From: Tachypleus tridentatus
Taxonomy: Eukaryota > Arthropoda > Merostomata > Xiphosura > Limulidae
Direction of reading: 5' to 3'
NCBI RefSeq assembly: GCF_004210375.1
Contig: NC_134832.1
Coordinates: 157,787,592 to 157,851,591, forward strand
Length of the DNA: 64,000 nt
Positions 44,771-55,405 of this stretch are shown one piece after another. The notes beneath the pieces were generated by a model. That model was given only the letters and a program-made list of their open reading frames with translations. It searched no databases and was not told the DNA's origin. Made by a program: the position numbers and the translations under genes. Position 1 is the stretch's first letter. Each line of letters begins with the position of its first letter.

Positions 44771-45023
44771 AATTGACACATTCTATCGTTTGCTTTCAAA
44801 GGTATCTCTGTGAACATTCTTTACGTATCCTTTACTGGGGCTGTTTTTACATCAGCCTATCTATAATACATGTAAGTCTCTTTTCTATGTGTAGGAATTA
44901 TAGATTGTAAGTACGGAGGTAACTCACTTTCAATATCGTCTAATACTTTTTTTCTAATTAACTTGGAGCTATAAAGTATGAACTCAACTTTCTGTCTACA
45001 GTTACGTACAATGCTTGTACTGA

Positions 45024-45251
45024 CTAAGCTAACTCAGTCCCACTATTCCCAACTATAAATGATAATTGTTGTAAATCAGAATGAATTCTAGAATTTAAAA
45101 CTAACATTTCAATTCCTTCCTTATGAAACTCAGTCTGTCTTATTCTAGTATGTATCAAACTGTTTGTAATATTTACTAATGCTCTAGACACGCTTTTAAT
45201 TTCCTGTTCCTGTAATTCGAGTGTCTGGTTTAATGAAGTCATTATAGTCAT
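45024..45251 (-). CDS. unidentified 75-codon open frame, coiled-coil-like
   Basis: Starts MTIMTSLNQTLELQEQEIKS and continues with heptad-like spacing of Leu/Ile/Val (SRALVNITNSLIHTRI) to TAG. It follows a weak 'atttag'. Composition is more protein-like than the other AT-rich frames around it, but I recognise no family. It may be a coiled-coil exon, a relic of a mobile-element protein, or chance. Confidence 0.25.
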   Translation of the reverse strand: MTIMTSLNQTLELQEQEIKSVSRALVNITNSLIHTRIRQTEFHKEGIEMLVLNSRIHSDLQQLSFIVGNSGTELA

Positions 45252-46019
45252 CTAAATCTAAAATTTATTGCTGAAAGAATTTAATAAAGTTATTTTTTAA
45301 TATCATTTTATATTGTATTCAGTGTATTTTACACTATGTGTTTGATTAACAGGCACATAAAATTGTCTTACTTTCATATCTGTACAGCAACAATGGAATA
45401 AAACCTAATCATTTAAAAAACCCTTGATTACAGTTCTCAAAAATGTTACTCATTATTCATATCACATCACAATTAACAGTTAGTATAAATATCTACTGAC
45501 AATACTGTTCACGAAAAGTTATTATTTGACAACCCTATAGTTACACCTATAGTAGAGAGATGTTGAGATGTTTCAATACTAGTTTGAATAATTGTTAATG
45601 TTACATAATAAATTACTTTTCAATTTGTATTGTAAATAAAGACTATACACACATGTGGGTTCATTGATTAATTATACAGCTTACCTAAAAATGAAATTTA
45701 GAATGAATCATTTCAAATATGAAAGAAACTAAAGAATGATACAACTGTAATTATACAAATATAAAACTGTTCATAAGGACATATTTACAACTCAGAAATC
45801 AACACTGTCAGAAGTCAACATATGTTGCAAAGTTCTGTATAGAATTCATAATTAATTATTACACATCTCAACTGGCAAAAAATTGTGGCAATGTTAACCC
45901 AATGTAATCTTGTTTTTCTTACCATCTTGGACAGCTTTATAACATTTAAGCAAGCAATAATGGATGTAATAAACTCTTTATAATACTAGATCTTTTGCGT
46001 ACAAAGTTTATACACTTAC

Positions 46020-46204
46020 TTGTAGAGTACCAAGAAAGGTATCATCAAACTCCCTGTACACTTCCCAGATGATATCACCTTGGGTAACATAGAGGCCTAC
46101 AGCACTGACTGCCCATTGAAAAGCATGCCAAATACTTTCTATGCCATCTTTCACTTCCACGACGTCAATAGAGCACATTCTAACCAGTGATGTACAGCTT
46201 ATGA
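46020..46204 (-). CDS. SART3: SART3-like exon (HAT repeat)
   Basis: On the minus strand the acceptor is 'tttatttgttag' and the donor is 'ctacaa|gtaagtg', 61 codons plus two leading bases. DGIESIWHAFQWAVSAVGLY followed by VTQGDIIWEVYREFDDTFLG matches the SART3 HAT repeat with the AlssVGLHxTxGxxxWExYREFE pattern. SART3 recycles U4/U6 snRNPs and its HAT repeats bind protein partners. No other SART3 exon is recognised. To the right lie SINEs and the rDNA block, so any 5' neighbour exon would be far away. Confidence 0.6.
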
Positions 46205-46685
46205 CTAACAAATAAAAAAAATGACATATACAGTTACAAATCCAACAACGTATTTTGAAGACTCCCTCATTAATATTTAAACTATTTAAAATGTATCCTC
46301 CATTAGGGTTAACATAATTCCTATATCTGCGTCTAACTTTTGAACGAAATAAAACATGACATCACATATGTGTATGATGTCACATAGCTCATTGGTTCCA
46401 AGCTTGTCTGATTAAACTACAACATATCTAACCTAACCTAACAATTACTAATTGTTACGAATATAATTATACTTCATATAAACATACATTGAAATTGTAA
46501 CAAGTGGTACTGCATCTAATTGCATCACAAAGTTTCAAATTTGGAACAGTTTCAGCTATGACGTCATGCTTCATTTTGTTCGGGATTTAGCCGCTTATCC
46601 AGATCTGGCTTTTTTAAAAGACAGTTGGCATCACTACCCAAAGTTGACTGATGGTTCACACGAAAGTTACTAGGCTGTCTTGCAT

Positions 46686-46905
46686 CTCCAATGACAGCCC
46701 GGCATGGCCAAGCGTTTTAAGCCGTGCGACTCGTAATCTGAGGGGCGCGGGTTCGCATCCCGGTTGCGCCAAAGATGCTCGCCCTACCAGCCGTGGGGGC
46801 GTTATAATATGACGGTCAATCCCACTATTAGTTGGTACAAGAGTTGGCGGTGGGTGGTGATGACTAGCTGCCTTCCCTCTAGTTTTACACTGCAAAACTA
46901 GGGAC
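46686..46905 (+). mobile_element. tRNA-derived SINE, family A, with intact-looking head
   Basis: Starts 'cccggcatggccaagcg', anticodon-arm-like 'gcgactcgtaatctgag', B box 'cgggttcgcatcccgg', then the body to 'aactagggacgac'. The usual 3' end is replaced by unrelated sequence. Confidence 0.75.
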
Positions 46906-47048
46906 GACTCAGGTTTCTCCTTTTGGTTGGGGGTTGTGCAGTAGGCTAACAATCTGCTCACATTAAAAACCAGCCTGTTAATGAATCCGCAAGCGATTGC
47001 GGCCCTATGTTCCTTCGGGGAATGGAGAGGCATAATAATAATAATAAC
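46906..47048 (+). repeat. LINE-3'-end-like segment with (ATA)n tail
   Basis: 'cggccctatgttccttcggg' and 'gaatggagaggc' followed by 'ataataataataata'. A GC-rich stretch ending in a trinucleotide tail is typical of some insect-type non-LTR 3' ends. It is fused directly to a SINE that has lost its own 3' end. Family not identified. Confidence 0.35.
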
Positions 47049-47552
47049 TATTTTCTAAGAGAAAAATATTTTTTACGGTAATTAATGCAGATGGAAACTG
47101 TTCTGATTGTGATAACACAAATACTATTTTTTATCTAAGTATGGTACCGTTTATTTAAAAATCAACAGACTTTTTATGTGCATTTCTTAAAAGTAAATTT
47201 ATAAATTACATCAATAAAAATATAATTAAACATTTAGATTTAGTCATAGTGAAAGTCGAGTTCTTGTTACAAGAACAGTACTTTAAAATTCTGTTCTTTG
47301 AAAAACAAATGTTTGTGGTACGTATCGTAGTTATTTTTATAATTGTGTGAATTTAGAATACCAAAGTGGGAATTGTTTATAGATTTTTGTTTGTGGTGCC
47401 AATATATAGGTAGTGACACAATGTATTTATTATTTCGGACACATTTTTACAGATATGCACTCTATGTCTTTAAAATAATTGTAAAATTAGAAAATATCAC
47501 CAAATTATTTCTTGATATTGGATTTACCAGAAATTTATATCTTCAACATTAT

Positions 47553-47785
47553 ACTGCTGGCCAAAATCTTAAGGCCAATGAATATAAAAACAAAATATGC
47601 ATTTTGTGTCGTAAGACTCAACCACTTATTTGAGTAGAGCTTCGAAACATGTAAATAAGAAAAGGGTAAATAAAATTTAAAAAACTTTTTTAGCATTTAA
47701 TAGAGAAAATGTAAACACCATGAAATTAGCCTAAATACTAGCTGGTCAAAAGTTTAAGACCATACGAAAAAGAAGTCCTAAACAA
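47553..47785 (+). mobile_element. Tc1-like element, left end only
   Basis: 'ctgctggccaaaatcttaag' and, about 180 bp on, 'ctggtcaaaagtttaagacc', with matching sequence between. It is clearly the same family as 7,836-8,045. After about 47,785 the two diverge and no transposase is present, so it is a truncated or nonautonomous copy. The sequence up to about 48,110 may still belong to it. Confidence 0.75.
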
Positions 47786-48117
47786 GGTAGGAATAGCCTA
47801 AAAAGGGGTAACAATAGTGAGTTGCATGGTCGTCATTGCGAATAACTTCAAACATTTGCTTTTAACACCTAGTGGTTGAATTAATTAAATACAGAAGTAG
47901 TCACAAAGTTATTTTAGTGATTAAAACAGGACTATTTAATTCTATAAACAAGGAAAAACTGCTGTCTGCAGTAACATGTATAGGAGCGTCATAAACCACA
48001 AGAAGACCTTCTTCCCAAATTTAGCTAATCTATACTAAATAGAAAGGCCGAATTTACACCCTGAACTGCCCTCTAGGCAGACTGTCACTTTTTTTCCGCT
48101 GTGTCAAGTCAAAATTA

Positions 48118-48225
48118 CAAATTCCAACTTCGTGTGCGACCATCGAAACGGTTTTAAAATATGTAAAAGCCCCTTAACAGATCCAGTACGAAGGAAAACT
48201 TTGGGAAAGTGTCCGACTGCTTGCG
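48118..48225 (-). other. rDNA 3' external spacer remnant
   Basis: About 108 bp just beyond the 28S 3' end that matches the same flank in the two other copies ('gaaacggttttaggatatgt' type, near 23,870 and 53,860). Homology stops at about 48,118, marking one edge of the rDNA block. Confidence 0.6.
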
Positions 48226-48636
48226 GACAAATCTCCCAGTCAGAGGCTGAGTCTCAATAGATCGCAGTATGGTGGTTTCTCTACTGAGTACAACATCCCG
48301 ACTGATACCTAGGTCGTCTGCGGACGATTTGGTGCCCTCGACATTTCACCGTGTGGTTCCGTATCGAAAAGCAATGGGTACCATTTGCCTTTTTAAACGT
48401 CGGATGCTCTCTACGACGAAGCTGATTCCCCGGAAGGAGACTCTAATGTAGGGGGAAAAAACGGTATCATTGCAGTGACTAGACGGGATTCTTACTTAGA
48501 GGCGTTCAGTCATAATCTCACGGATGGTTGTTTCGCACCACTGGTCGCTCGACCAAGCATATGTATCAAGTGTCCGAACCTGCTGTTCCTCTCGTACTGA
48601 TCAGGATTACTAGCGCAACGACAAAGTCATCAGTAA

Positions 48637-48685
<49 letters not shown>

Positions 48686-49060
48686 ATTAGTGGGTGAACA
48701 ATCCAACGCTTGGCGAATTCTGCTTCGCAATGATAGGAAGAGCCGACATCGAAGAATCAAAAAGCGACGTCGCTATGAACGCTTTGCCGCCACGAGCCAG
48801 TTATCCCTGTGGTATCTTTTCTGACACCTCTTGCTAAAAACTCATAAGGTGTAAAGGATCGATAGGTCCTGCTTTCGCGGTGCGTATTCGTCCTGAAAAT
48901 CATGATCAAGCAAGCATTTGCCCTTTTGCTGTACGCGAGGTTTCTGCCCTGGCTAAGCTCGCCTTAGGACACCTGCGTTACCTTTTGACAGATGTACCAC
49001 CCCAGTCAAACTCCCCGCCTGACACTGTCCTCGGAGCAGACAACACCCATATCGTGGAAC
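48226..49060 (-). rRNA. 28S rRNA 3' part
   Basis: The reverse complement carries universal LSU landmarks. The sarcin-ricin loop is seen on plus as 'gttcctctcgtactgatcag' (48,585-48,605). Peptidyl-transferase-region strings are 'aactaacctgtctcacgacg' and 'gccagttatccctgtgg', and there is 'cttaggacacctgcgttacc'. The 3' terminal ~250 nt are more diverged. Several substitutions fall at positions that are nearly invariant in animals, so this looks like a pseudogene or divergent paralogue. Confidence 0.92.
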
Positions 49061-49880
49061 CTATACCATCAGACGAAGTGAGGGAAGCACTTCCAAACAT
49101 AAAGAGACGGGTCCCTCGATCCCGATAACATCACTCTTCCATTCCCACTCTACACCCTTACGTTTGGTATCGACGCCTCCTTGGCAAGTCAGTTCAACAT
49201 ATGGTTATTCACGGGTCGCATCCCAGAATGCATGAAGATCAATAATCCCAGACAGCGTGATTTCATTCCTCCAGTGGCAGTTTGATTAGTTGCAGCACAA
49301 ACACCTTGAATCTGAGATTGGTTGTCGGAATAAGTAATAGACATTACCTCTATTCCTGGTGTTAAGCAACCATCTCCCTCGTTTCTGGGGAATCGCTCGT
49401 AAGCTACCATACCCGGGTGGTGCCAAGTAGCTTGATATTGGTCGTTGTCGTGTCACCCCACGTACGCCAACCATAGCTTTTATCTATCGTTTTATCTATT
49501 TACCTTTCATTCTCAAAAATGACCAGATCTGATGTAGGGTGGGTCAAATCCCTACAAAAGGCTAATAATCTGATGTAGGGTGGGTCAAATCCCTACAAAA
49601 TGCTAATACAGGGTAAGGCTGCAAACATCTACGGGGTACCCATACAGCTGACGAGGTTTGTAAGGCCTCATCAGGGTTTGAAATGTATTCCTTCCTTGGT
49701 CTGGGGTTAATTACCCCTGCCTTTGGACATATGATGGTCGGCGAGCTCATCATACAAGTTTTTAGTGTTCTCCTTGACGTGTGGAGGTTTAGTTACAGGT
49801 TTCCCAGCATTCAGCTGCACCAGACGGAGGTACATCCAAGGACAATGCATAGGCAGTGTTCTATGACTAAGTACTTATGC
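49061..49880 (-). rRNA. highly divergent/rearranged rDNA middle section
   Basis: Between two clear 28S blocks lies about 0.8 kb, several hundred bases longer than expected there. On the minus strand 49,480-49,190 has faint similarity to the 18S 3' domain ('attccgacaaccaatctcag', 'ctgtctgggattattgatct'). About 49,880-49,660 has faint similarity to the 28S core that follows the usual R2 site. These are eye alignments only. A 41-bp tandem duplication lies at 49,527-49,608. Confidence 0.35.
49527..49608. repeat. 41-bp tandem duplication inside rDNA
   Basis: Two copies of a unit containing 'gatgtagggtgggtcaaatc' and 'cctacaaaa'. Each contains the short palindrome gtaggg/ccctac. Confidence 0.85.
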
Positions 49881-50210
49881 AACACCTCAGTAATAGTTAC
49901 TCCGGCCGGTTACCCGCCCGTAATCGAATTTCTTCACTTTGACATTGAGAGCATCGTCCGACGGCCATTGCAATGCTTTGTTTTAATTAGACAATCGGAT
50001 TCCCTAGTCTTGCCAGTTCTGAGACGGCAGTTAGTTGCTGGGCGAAACGGTCCCGCCAGGGAAGATGTGTTTTGGCGACTTCCCTTACCTACATTGTTCT
50101 ATCGAGTAGTGATTGTTCACCTTGGAGACCTGCTGGACATATGGGAACAGTCCAGCACGAATATCACACTCTTTCCCTCGGATTTTCAAGAACTGATAGG
50201 ATAAGCCAAA
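49880..50210 (-). rRNA. 28S rRNA internal block
   Basis: Plus-strand landmarks: 'gaatttcttcactttgacat', 'gctttgttttaattagacaa', 'cttcccttacctacattgtt', 'gttcaccttggagacctgct' and 'cggattttcaagaactgat'. These belong to the middle of 28S. Variable stretches between them are shortened. The 28S 5' portion does not follow: within about 100 bp the sequence becomes 18S. Confidence 0.85.
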
Positions 50211-50294
50211 GGTCTATCTCCACTTCACCCTCTGAGAAGATCGACCGACATGTGTGATCAGTCGTCTATTTAATAGGCAAGAGTCTCAATCAAG

Positions 50295-51549
50295 TAAAAT
50301 CTCTTAATCTGTCAATCCTTCCAATGTCTGGGCCGGGTGAGTTTCCCCGTGTTGCGTCAAATTAAGCTGCAGGCTCCACTCCTGGTGATGCCCTTCTGTC
50401 AACTTCTTTAAGTAACAGCTTTGCAAAAATACTTCCCCCGGATCCCAAACACTTTGGTTTCCTGGAAGCTGCCCGGCGAGTCATTTGAGGAACTCCGGCA
50501 GATCGCTGGATGGCATCGTTTCTGGTTAGAACTAGGGCAGTATCGAATCGCCTTTGAATCTCTATCTTTCTTTCTTTATTAATAAAAACATTCTTTGCAA
50601 ATGCTTTCGCAGTAGTTCGTCTTGCGACAGTCCATGAATTTCACCTCTAGCGTCACAATACGAATGCTCCCGTCTGACCCTCTTAATCATTACCTCGTGT
50701 TCCGAAAACCAACAAAATAGAACCGAGGTCCTATTCCATTATTTCATGCACCATTATTCAGGCGTTTCGCCTGCTTTGAGCACTCTAATTTTTCAAAGTA
50801 AACTTGCCAGCCACCCAAGACACTCAATCAAGGGCACCGAGGGAAAACCGGCAGGATGTTTAGGCCAGGAAGTAACCGCCAAAGCGGACCCCCTGTCTAG
50901 AACTGAGATCCAACTACGAGCTTTTTAACCGCAACAACTTTAATATACGCTATTGGAGCTGGAATTACCGCGGCTGCTGGCACCAGACTTGCCCTCCAAT
51001 AGATCCTCGTTAAAGGATTTAGAGTGTACTCATTCCAATTACGGGGCCTCGATAGAGTCCCGTATCGTTATTTTTCGTCACTACCGCCCCGTTCTGGGAG
51101 TGGGTAATTTGCGCGCCTGCTGCCTTCCTTGGATGTGGTAGGCGTTTCTCAGGCTCCCACTCCGGAATCGAACCCTGATTCCCTGTTACCCGTTACGACC
51201 ATGGTAGGCGCATATCCTACCATCGACAGTTGATAAAACAGACACTTAAAAGATGCGTCGCCAGTGCTAGACCGTGGAATCATCCAAAAGTTATCCAAAG
51301 TCACCATCATTTGCGGACCAAAGTCCGATTGGTCTTGGTCTAATAAATGCGCTCATCCCCTGAGGTCGGAGCTTTGTTGCATGTATTACCTCTAGACTTA
51401 CCACAGTTATCTAAGTAGGAAAGTACGATCTAAGGACCAACGGCTGGATAATGAATCATCGCGGTTTCACCTTATTCTGGCACGTATTTAAACATACATG
51501 GCTTAATCTTTGAGAAAAGCATATGACTACTGGCCGGATCAACCAGGTA
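50295..51549 (-). rRNA. 18S rRNA 5' two-thirds
   Basis: The 5' end is exact at 51,549 (reverse complement TACCTGGTTGATCC). Landmarks on plus: 'ggaattaccgcggctgctgg' with 'caccagacttgccctccaat' (50,965-51,000), 'gagatccaactacgagcttt', 'caaattaagctgcaggctcc' and 'gaagctgcccggcgagtcat'. It stops near 50,295 at 'aatctgtcaatcc', so the last ~600 nt are missing in place. Substitutions occur in conserved helices (for example 'catatgctttt' for the usual 'catatgcttgt'), suggesting a pseudogene or a second rDNA type. Confidence 0.92.
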
Positions 51550-53904
51550 TCTTTTCTCGTTAGATGCACTCCACCCGCTCCCAAGGCGAGTAGAAACACC
51601 ACTCTCAAAGCAGCTGACTGCATGGCTAGAAACACGCCTGCCATTCACTGTCTACCTTTTGCCACCATTCTCGAGACAGACGTCTAACACACTCTACAGT
51701 ACAAGTCCTCCAAAACTGCAGTTCCGATAATACGAAACCACCTACTATGTATCAGGAAGAACTGACCTTCGGAGGACAGCTCAACCCACATTAAACTACA
51801 ATTAAAACGGATGCATATTCCGATGTCTCGGCATTGTTACCGAAACTCGTCGCATCAGGAGAGGAAACAGAACGTCTTTCGTAACAAAAGACAAACGTTG
51901 ATTGCTCGGATTAACTCTTAGGCGTGTGGTCGAACGCCCCGACAGCTTTCTCCTCGCTCGAACAAAGAGAGAACCGGAAATAGTCACTGGTATATTTTAC
52001 GACATTAAACTCTTCCACTAAGGCACGCCAAAAACCATCTTCCCAAGTGGTATCGAATCCAACTAGACTGGTAGAAGGACAAACATTATTTGAAAACGCC
52101 GCACAGTGTTCTTAAAACCATCGCTTCTCGCAACGTTTTTTACCCCATATATCGTTTTCAATGCATCATTGTAGTTGTTCATGAAATCTCTCCTGGCCAC
52201 TTTCATTTTATGTTCGGCCATTTCCTTACACTTTCAGCAGTCGTTTTCGCTAGTACTCGCCACCAGTGTGAAAACGGACCGTAAACGGCCCACAGGTCCC
52301 ACGGGTAAATAGGTGAGAGGAGTCTGAACACAGTGTCCATCCAGTCTCAGACAGACTATGACCCCATATATAGAAGGAAACTAAATTTAATGCCATCATA
52401 ACCCAATAGTACGGCACTTTTATGTGCGGTAAAAGGCGAGTGTCCAAGCGAGAAAGTTCCGCGTCGCAAGCCTCGGCTGCATCAAATTAGTGCTCAGTTT
52501 TGAGTGAAAAGGTGGTGAAATTACACGTTGAAAAAAAAAGCGTTTGTGCCTATCAAAAAGATTTGGACGTCTCTCCCTCCCTTCGAAACTTCCCAAACTC
52601 TTTCCACATCGATGCCCGCTTCGGCATCAAACTCTTTGGGAGAAAATCTTTTACAGTCGTACTCCCTATAAATTCCGTCTCAGACAAACTATGCCCCCTA
52701 TATATAGAAGGAAACTAAATTTAATGTCATCATGACCCAATAGTACGGCCTTTCTATGTGCGATAAAAGGCGAGAGCCCAAGGGGGCCAGTTCCGCGTCG
52801 CAACAATAAGTTGCGTAAAACTGGTGCTGAGTTTTGAGAGAAAATGTCGTGAAAACTCTCGTTTGAAAAGAATGTTTGTGACTATCAAAGAGATTTTGAC
52901 GACTATCGCAAGTTTCGCTGGCATTCTCCGTATCGACATCCATAACGCCGTCGAAAGACGCGTCGCGTGCTCGACCGCGCATATGTCCGAAGGGCAGGAG
53001 GCCACTGCGGGTAGTCGGCGGCAGCAGGTGATCGAAATTCCGACACTTTTCCCAATGGCTACGGCTAGCTCCCGCACAGACTTCCAGCACACCGTCGCAT
53101 GCTACTACGAGTCCACACACGCACGAAGCAGACCGAAGGAATGGAGGATACTGAAGGTAGGCGGTGGGCGCGGGTGATCGAATTTCCAGCTTGCTGGGTT
53201 TTAGTCGTCGAATCTGTTCGAGGGTATTCTTTAAAATTACTGTGAAAACCATCACGAGAGAAATTTATTTGTCTTTCACTCTACCATTCACATTGACTTG
53301 GAGAAATCTTGCCATCAAACATAAAATTTCTGTTTATCTAATTCACATAAAATCCTGGCACCAAACTAATATGGATACAGCATGCAAACAATATCCTGAT
53401 CAGGATCTGGGAAAGAGTAAATCATGCAACAAGTCGGTATTAAATCTTAACTGTAAGTCTGTTGCATAATACACTAAATTATTTATTTAACAAGAATTAA
53501 CATAATGATTTAATGTGTGATCTCGATGAACAATGTTGTACGCACCTCTCTCCTATAAATATAAATGGATGAAATATAAATCAACCATGAACTAGACGCT
53601 TAAAAGTAGTAGTATTTCTTTGTGTTTTTCCGAAAAATGGATGTGGAAGTGAAATACATGTATGTGCGTACAAATAAACGGCTCCCGTGACGCTTACAAA
53701 TGACAACAAATGTTCCACACATTGTCTGTTGACTCTGCTGTGTTTGGAGTTGAGCAACACGGCGGCTGTGGACCATCGGAGATGCGCCAGGGAAGCCCGA
53801 CAACGGGTTTGGACAGCGAATAGAAAAAGCAATAAAGTCCAACTCTTTGTGCAACTATTGAAACGGTTTTAGGATATGTAAGAGACCCCCAGCGGATCGA
53901 GTAC
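51550..53904 (-). other. rDNA intergenic spacer with external transcribed spacer
   Basis: Lies exactly between the 18S 5' end at 51,549 and the 28S 3' tip at about 53,905, both on the minus strand, so it is a complete spacer of about 2.35 kb between two tandem rDNA units. It contains a 333-bp direct duplication (52,344 and 52,677) carrying a TATATA motif. The part from 53,115 rightward recurs in duplication copy A. Confidence 0.75.
52344..52930 (-). repeat. 333-bp spacer duplication with promoter-like motif
   Basis: Two copies begin 'gtctcagacagactatgacc' (52,344) and 'gtctcagacaaactatgccc' (52,677). Each holds 'ccccatatatagaaggaaac' or its variant and 'taaatttaatg'. On the transcribed (minus) strand this gives TATATAxGGGG. 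Duplicated Pol I promoter blocks are common in arthropod spacers, so one may be the gene promoter and the other a spacer promoter. That role is inferred. Confidence 0.6.
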
Positions 53905-53995
53905 GAAGAAAAAACTCTCAATAGATAGCAGCATGGTGGCTACTCTACTAAGTACAACACCCCGACGGATACCTAGGTCGTGTACGGACGATTTT
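53905..53995 (-). rRNA. 28S rRNA 3' terminal fragment (copy B)
   Basis: Minus-strand 28S tip with 'ctctcaatagatagcagcat' and 'gatacctaggtcgtgtacgg'. Same breakpoint into AT-rich DNA as copy A ('gatttt|gtatttta'). Confidence 0.7.
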
Positions 53996-55164
53996 GTATT
54001 TTAGTATGATTTTTACTTCGTTTCAATGACTATACTACACAAATCACGGGTAAAGGGAAACAGTATTTAATCATTTGAAATCTTACAATTTTTCATTATC
54101 TTATCATCACTGATTGACCATTCAGAAAAGTTTGGGAAAATGTATAACAATGTAAAATTTATTGTATCCTAGAATAATTGTCAAAATAAGTGAAGATAAA
54201 TTACGTCTGATGAGTAAACACAGTCTGCTTTAGCGGAAAGTTTGCTGTTAGATTTTATATGGTTTTCTTTAAACTTCGAATTACCAAGCTTCTTTTGTAT
54301 ATTATTCACAACAGACGAGACCTATATATTTCAACATATTAAATATTTCCTGTTTTTGTCTGTTACATCAGAAATGTAGGGTAAAACGACTCATTGTCTA
54401 GTGTCAAATACTTGGAAAATTGAAGTAATAATGAGTGTATTTAATTTCAACACATACATATATATATATTACTTTTTGTGACTTGTCTGTTATTAAGGTC
54501 CCTATAATCAGCGAAGTGATGGATTCAGAAGTACGTTGGTGTATATATTACTTTAAGAAGCCAATACCGACTTCACCGGTACATCTATGGATTGTAAGAA
54601 GAAAACACCGGTATTCAGAATCGCTTAAAATATTAATGAAATAAAAATTCATATTCTTTTCACGAAACATGTAGAGATAATGACAGTAAGTATCAAGTTA
54701 TAGAAATGGTTTACCTTCCTGGAGAATAGTACTTTGAACGACGTTTGGTTCCATTTCTGTGTATTTTCATCAGGTTGAGATATATTGTTATTTGCCGTTG
54801 ACATCCATAAATATTAGCTTAATGTGGCTTCTAAGGATGCAATGGCAGCATCAGGTTATCGATTTAACGAAGAAATAATATAATATGATTAAAGTAAAGT
54901 ATTACTTAAGGAAGACAATATAAAAACAGACAAATTTTAGACATAAGTCTACTGATAACCAAATGACTAGTTAGAACCCATTATCGTCACATTGAGATGT
55001 TGTACTGAGGCTCAAGAATTAGGGTAGAATGTGATCGACTGAATGGAAATTATCGAATTGTTCTGTTCAGGAATAAATGTGGCAAGATAAATTTTATTTC
55101 GTCCTACAAAATATTTTGCATGGTAATTTTCTATTAAAGGAAAAATTCACGATAAACACATAAT

Positions 55165-55405
55165 TTTGTTTGAATTTCGCGAAAAGCTACTAAGGGGTAT
55201 CAGGGTTTTACCATTCCTGATTTAGCAGTGAAAGACTAGAGAAGGTAGCTAGTCATCACCATCCACCTTCAACTCTTGGGCTTCTCTTTTACCGACGGAT
55301 AGTCGGATTGACCATCACATTATAACTCCCTCACGGCGAATAGGCGAACATGTGTGGTGGGACAAAGATTCAAACCAGCGAACCGAGCGCCCTAACCACT
55401 TGGCT
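55165..55405 (-). mobile_element. SINE family A inside duplication copy B
   Basis: Counterpart of 25,103-25,345. Keeps a slightly better head ('gaaccgagcgccctaacc'). Confidence 0.7.

Noticed and set aside
48880-49128. 82-codon plus-strand frame
   Set aside because: It lies antisense to well-conserved 28S rRNA sequence.
49189-50257. Open frames of 60-173 codons on both strands
   Set aside because: They overlie rRNA-derived sequence; rRNA genes often contain chance open frames.
52698-53469. Open frames up to 185 codons in the rDNA spacer, repeated at 23,059-23,482
   Set aside because: They lie in spacer DNA between 28S and 18S; presence in both copies reflects the duplication, not protein selection.
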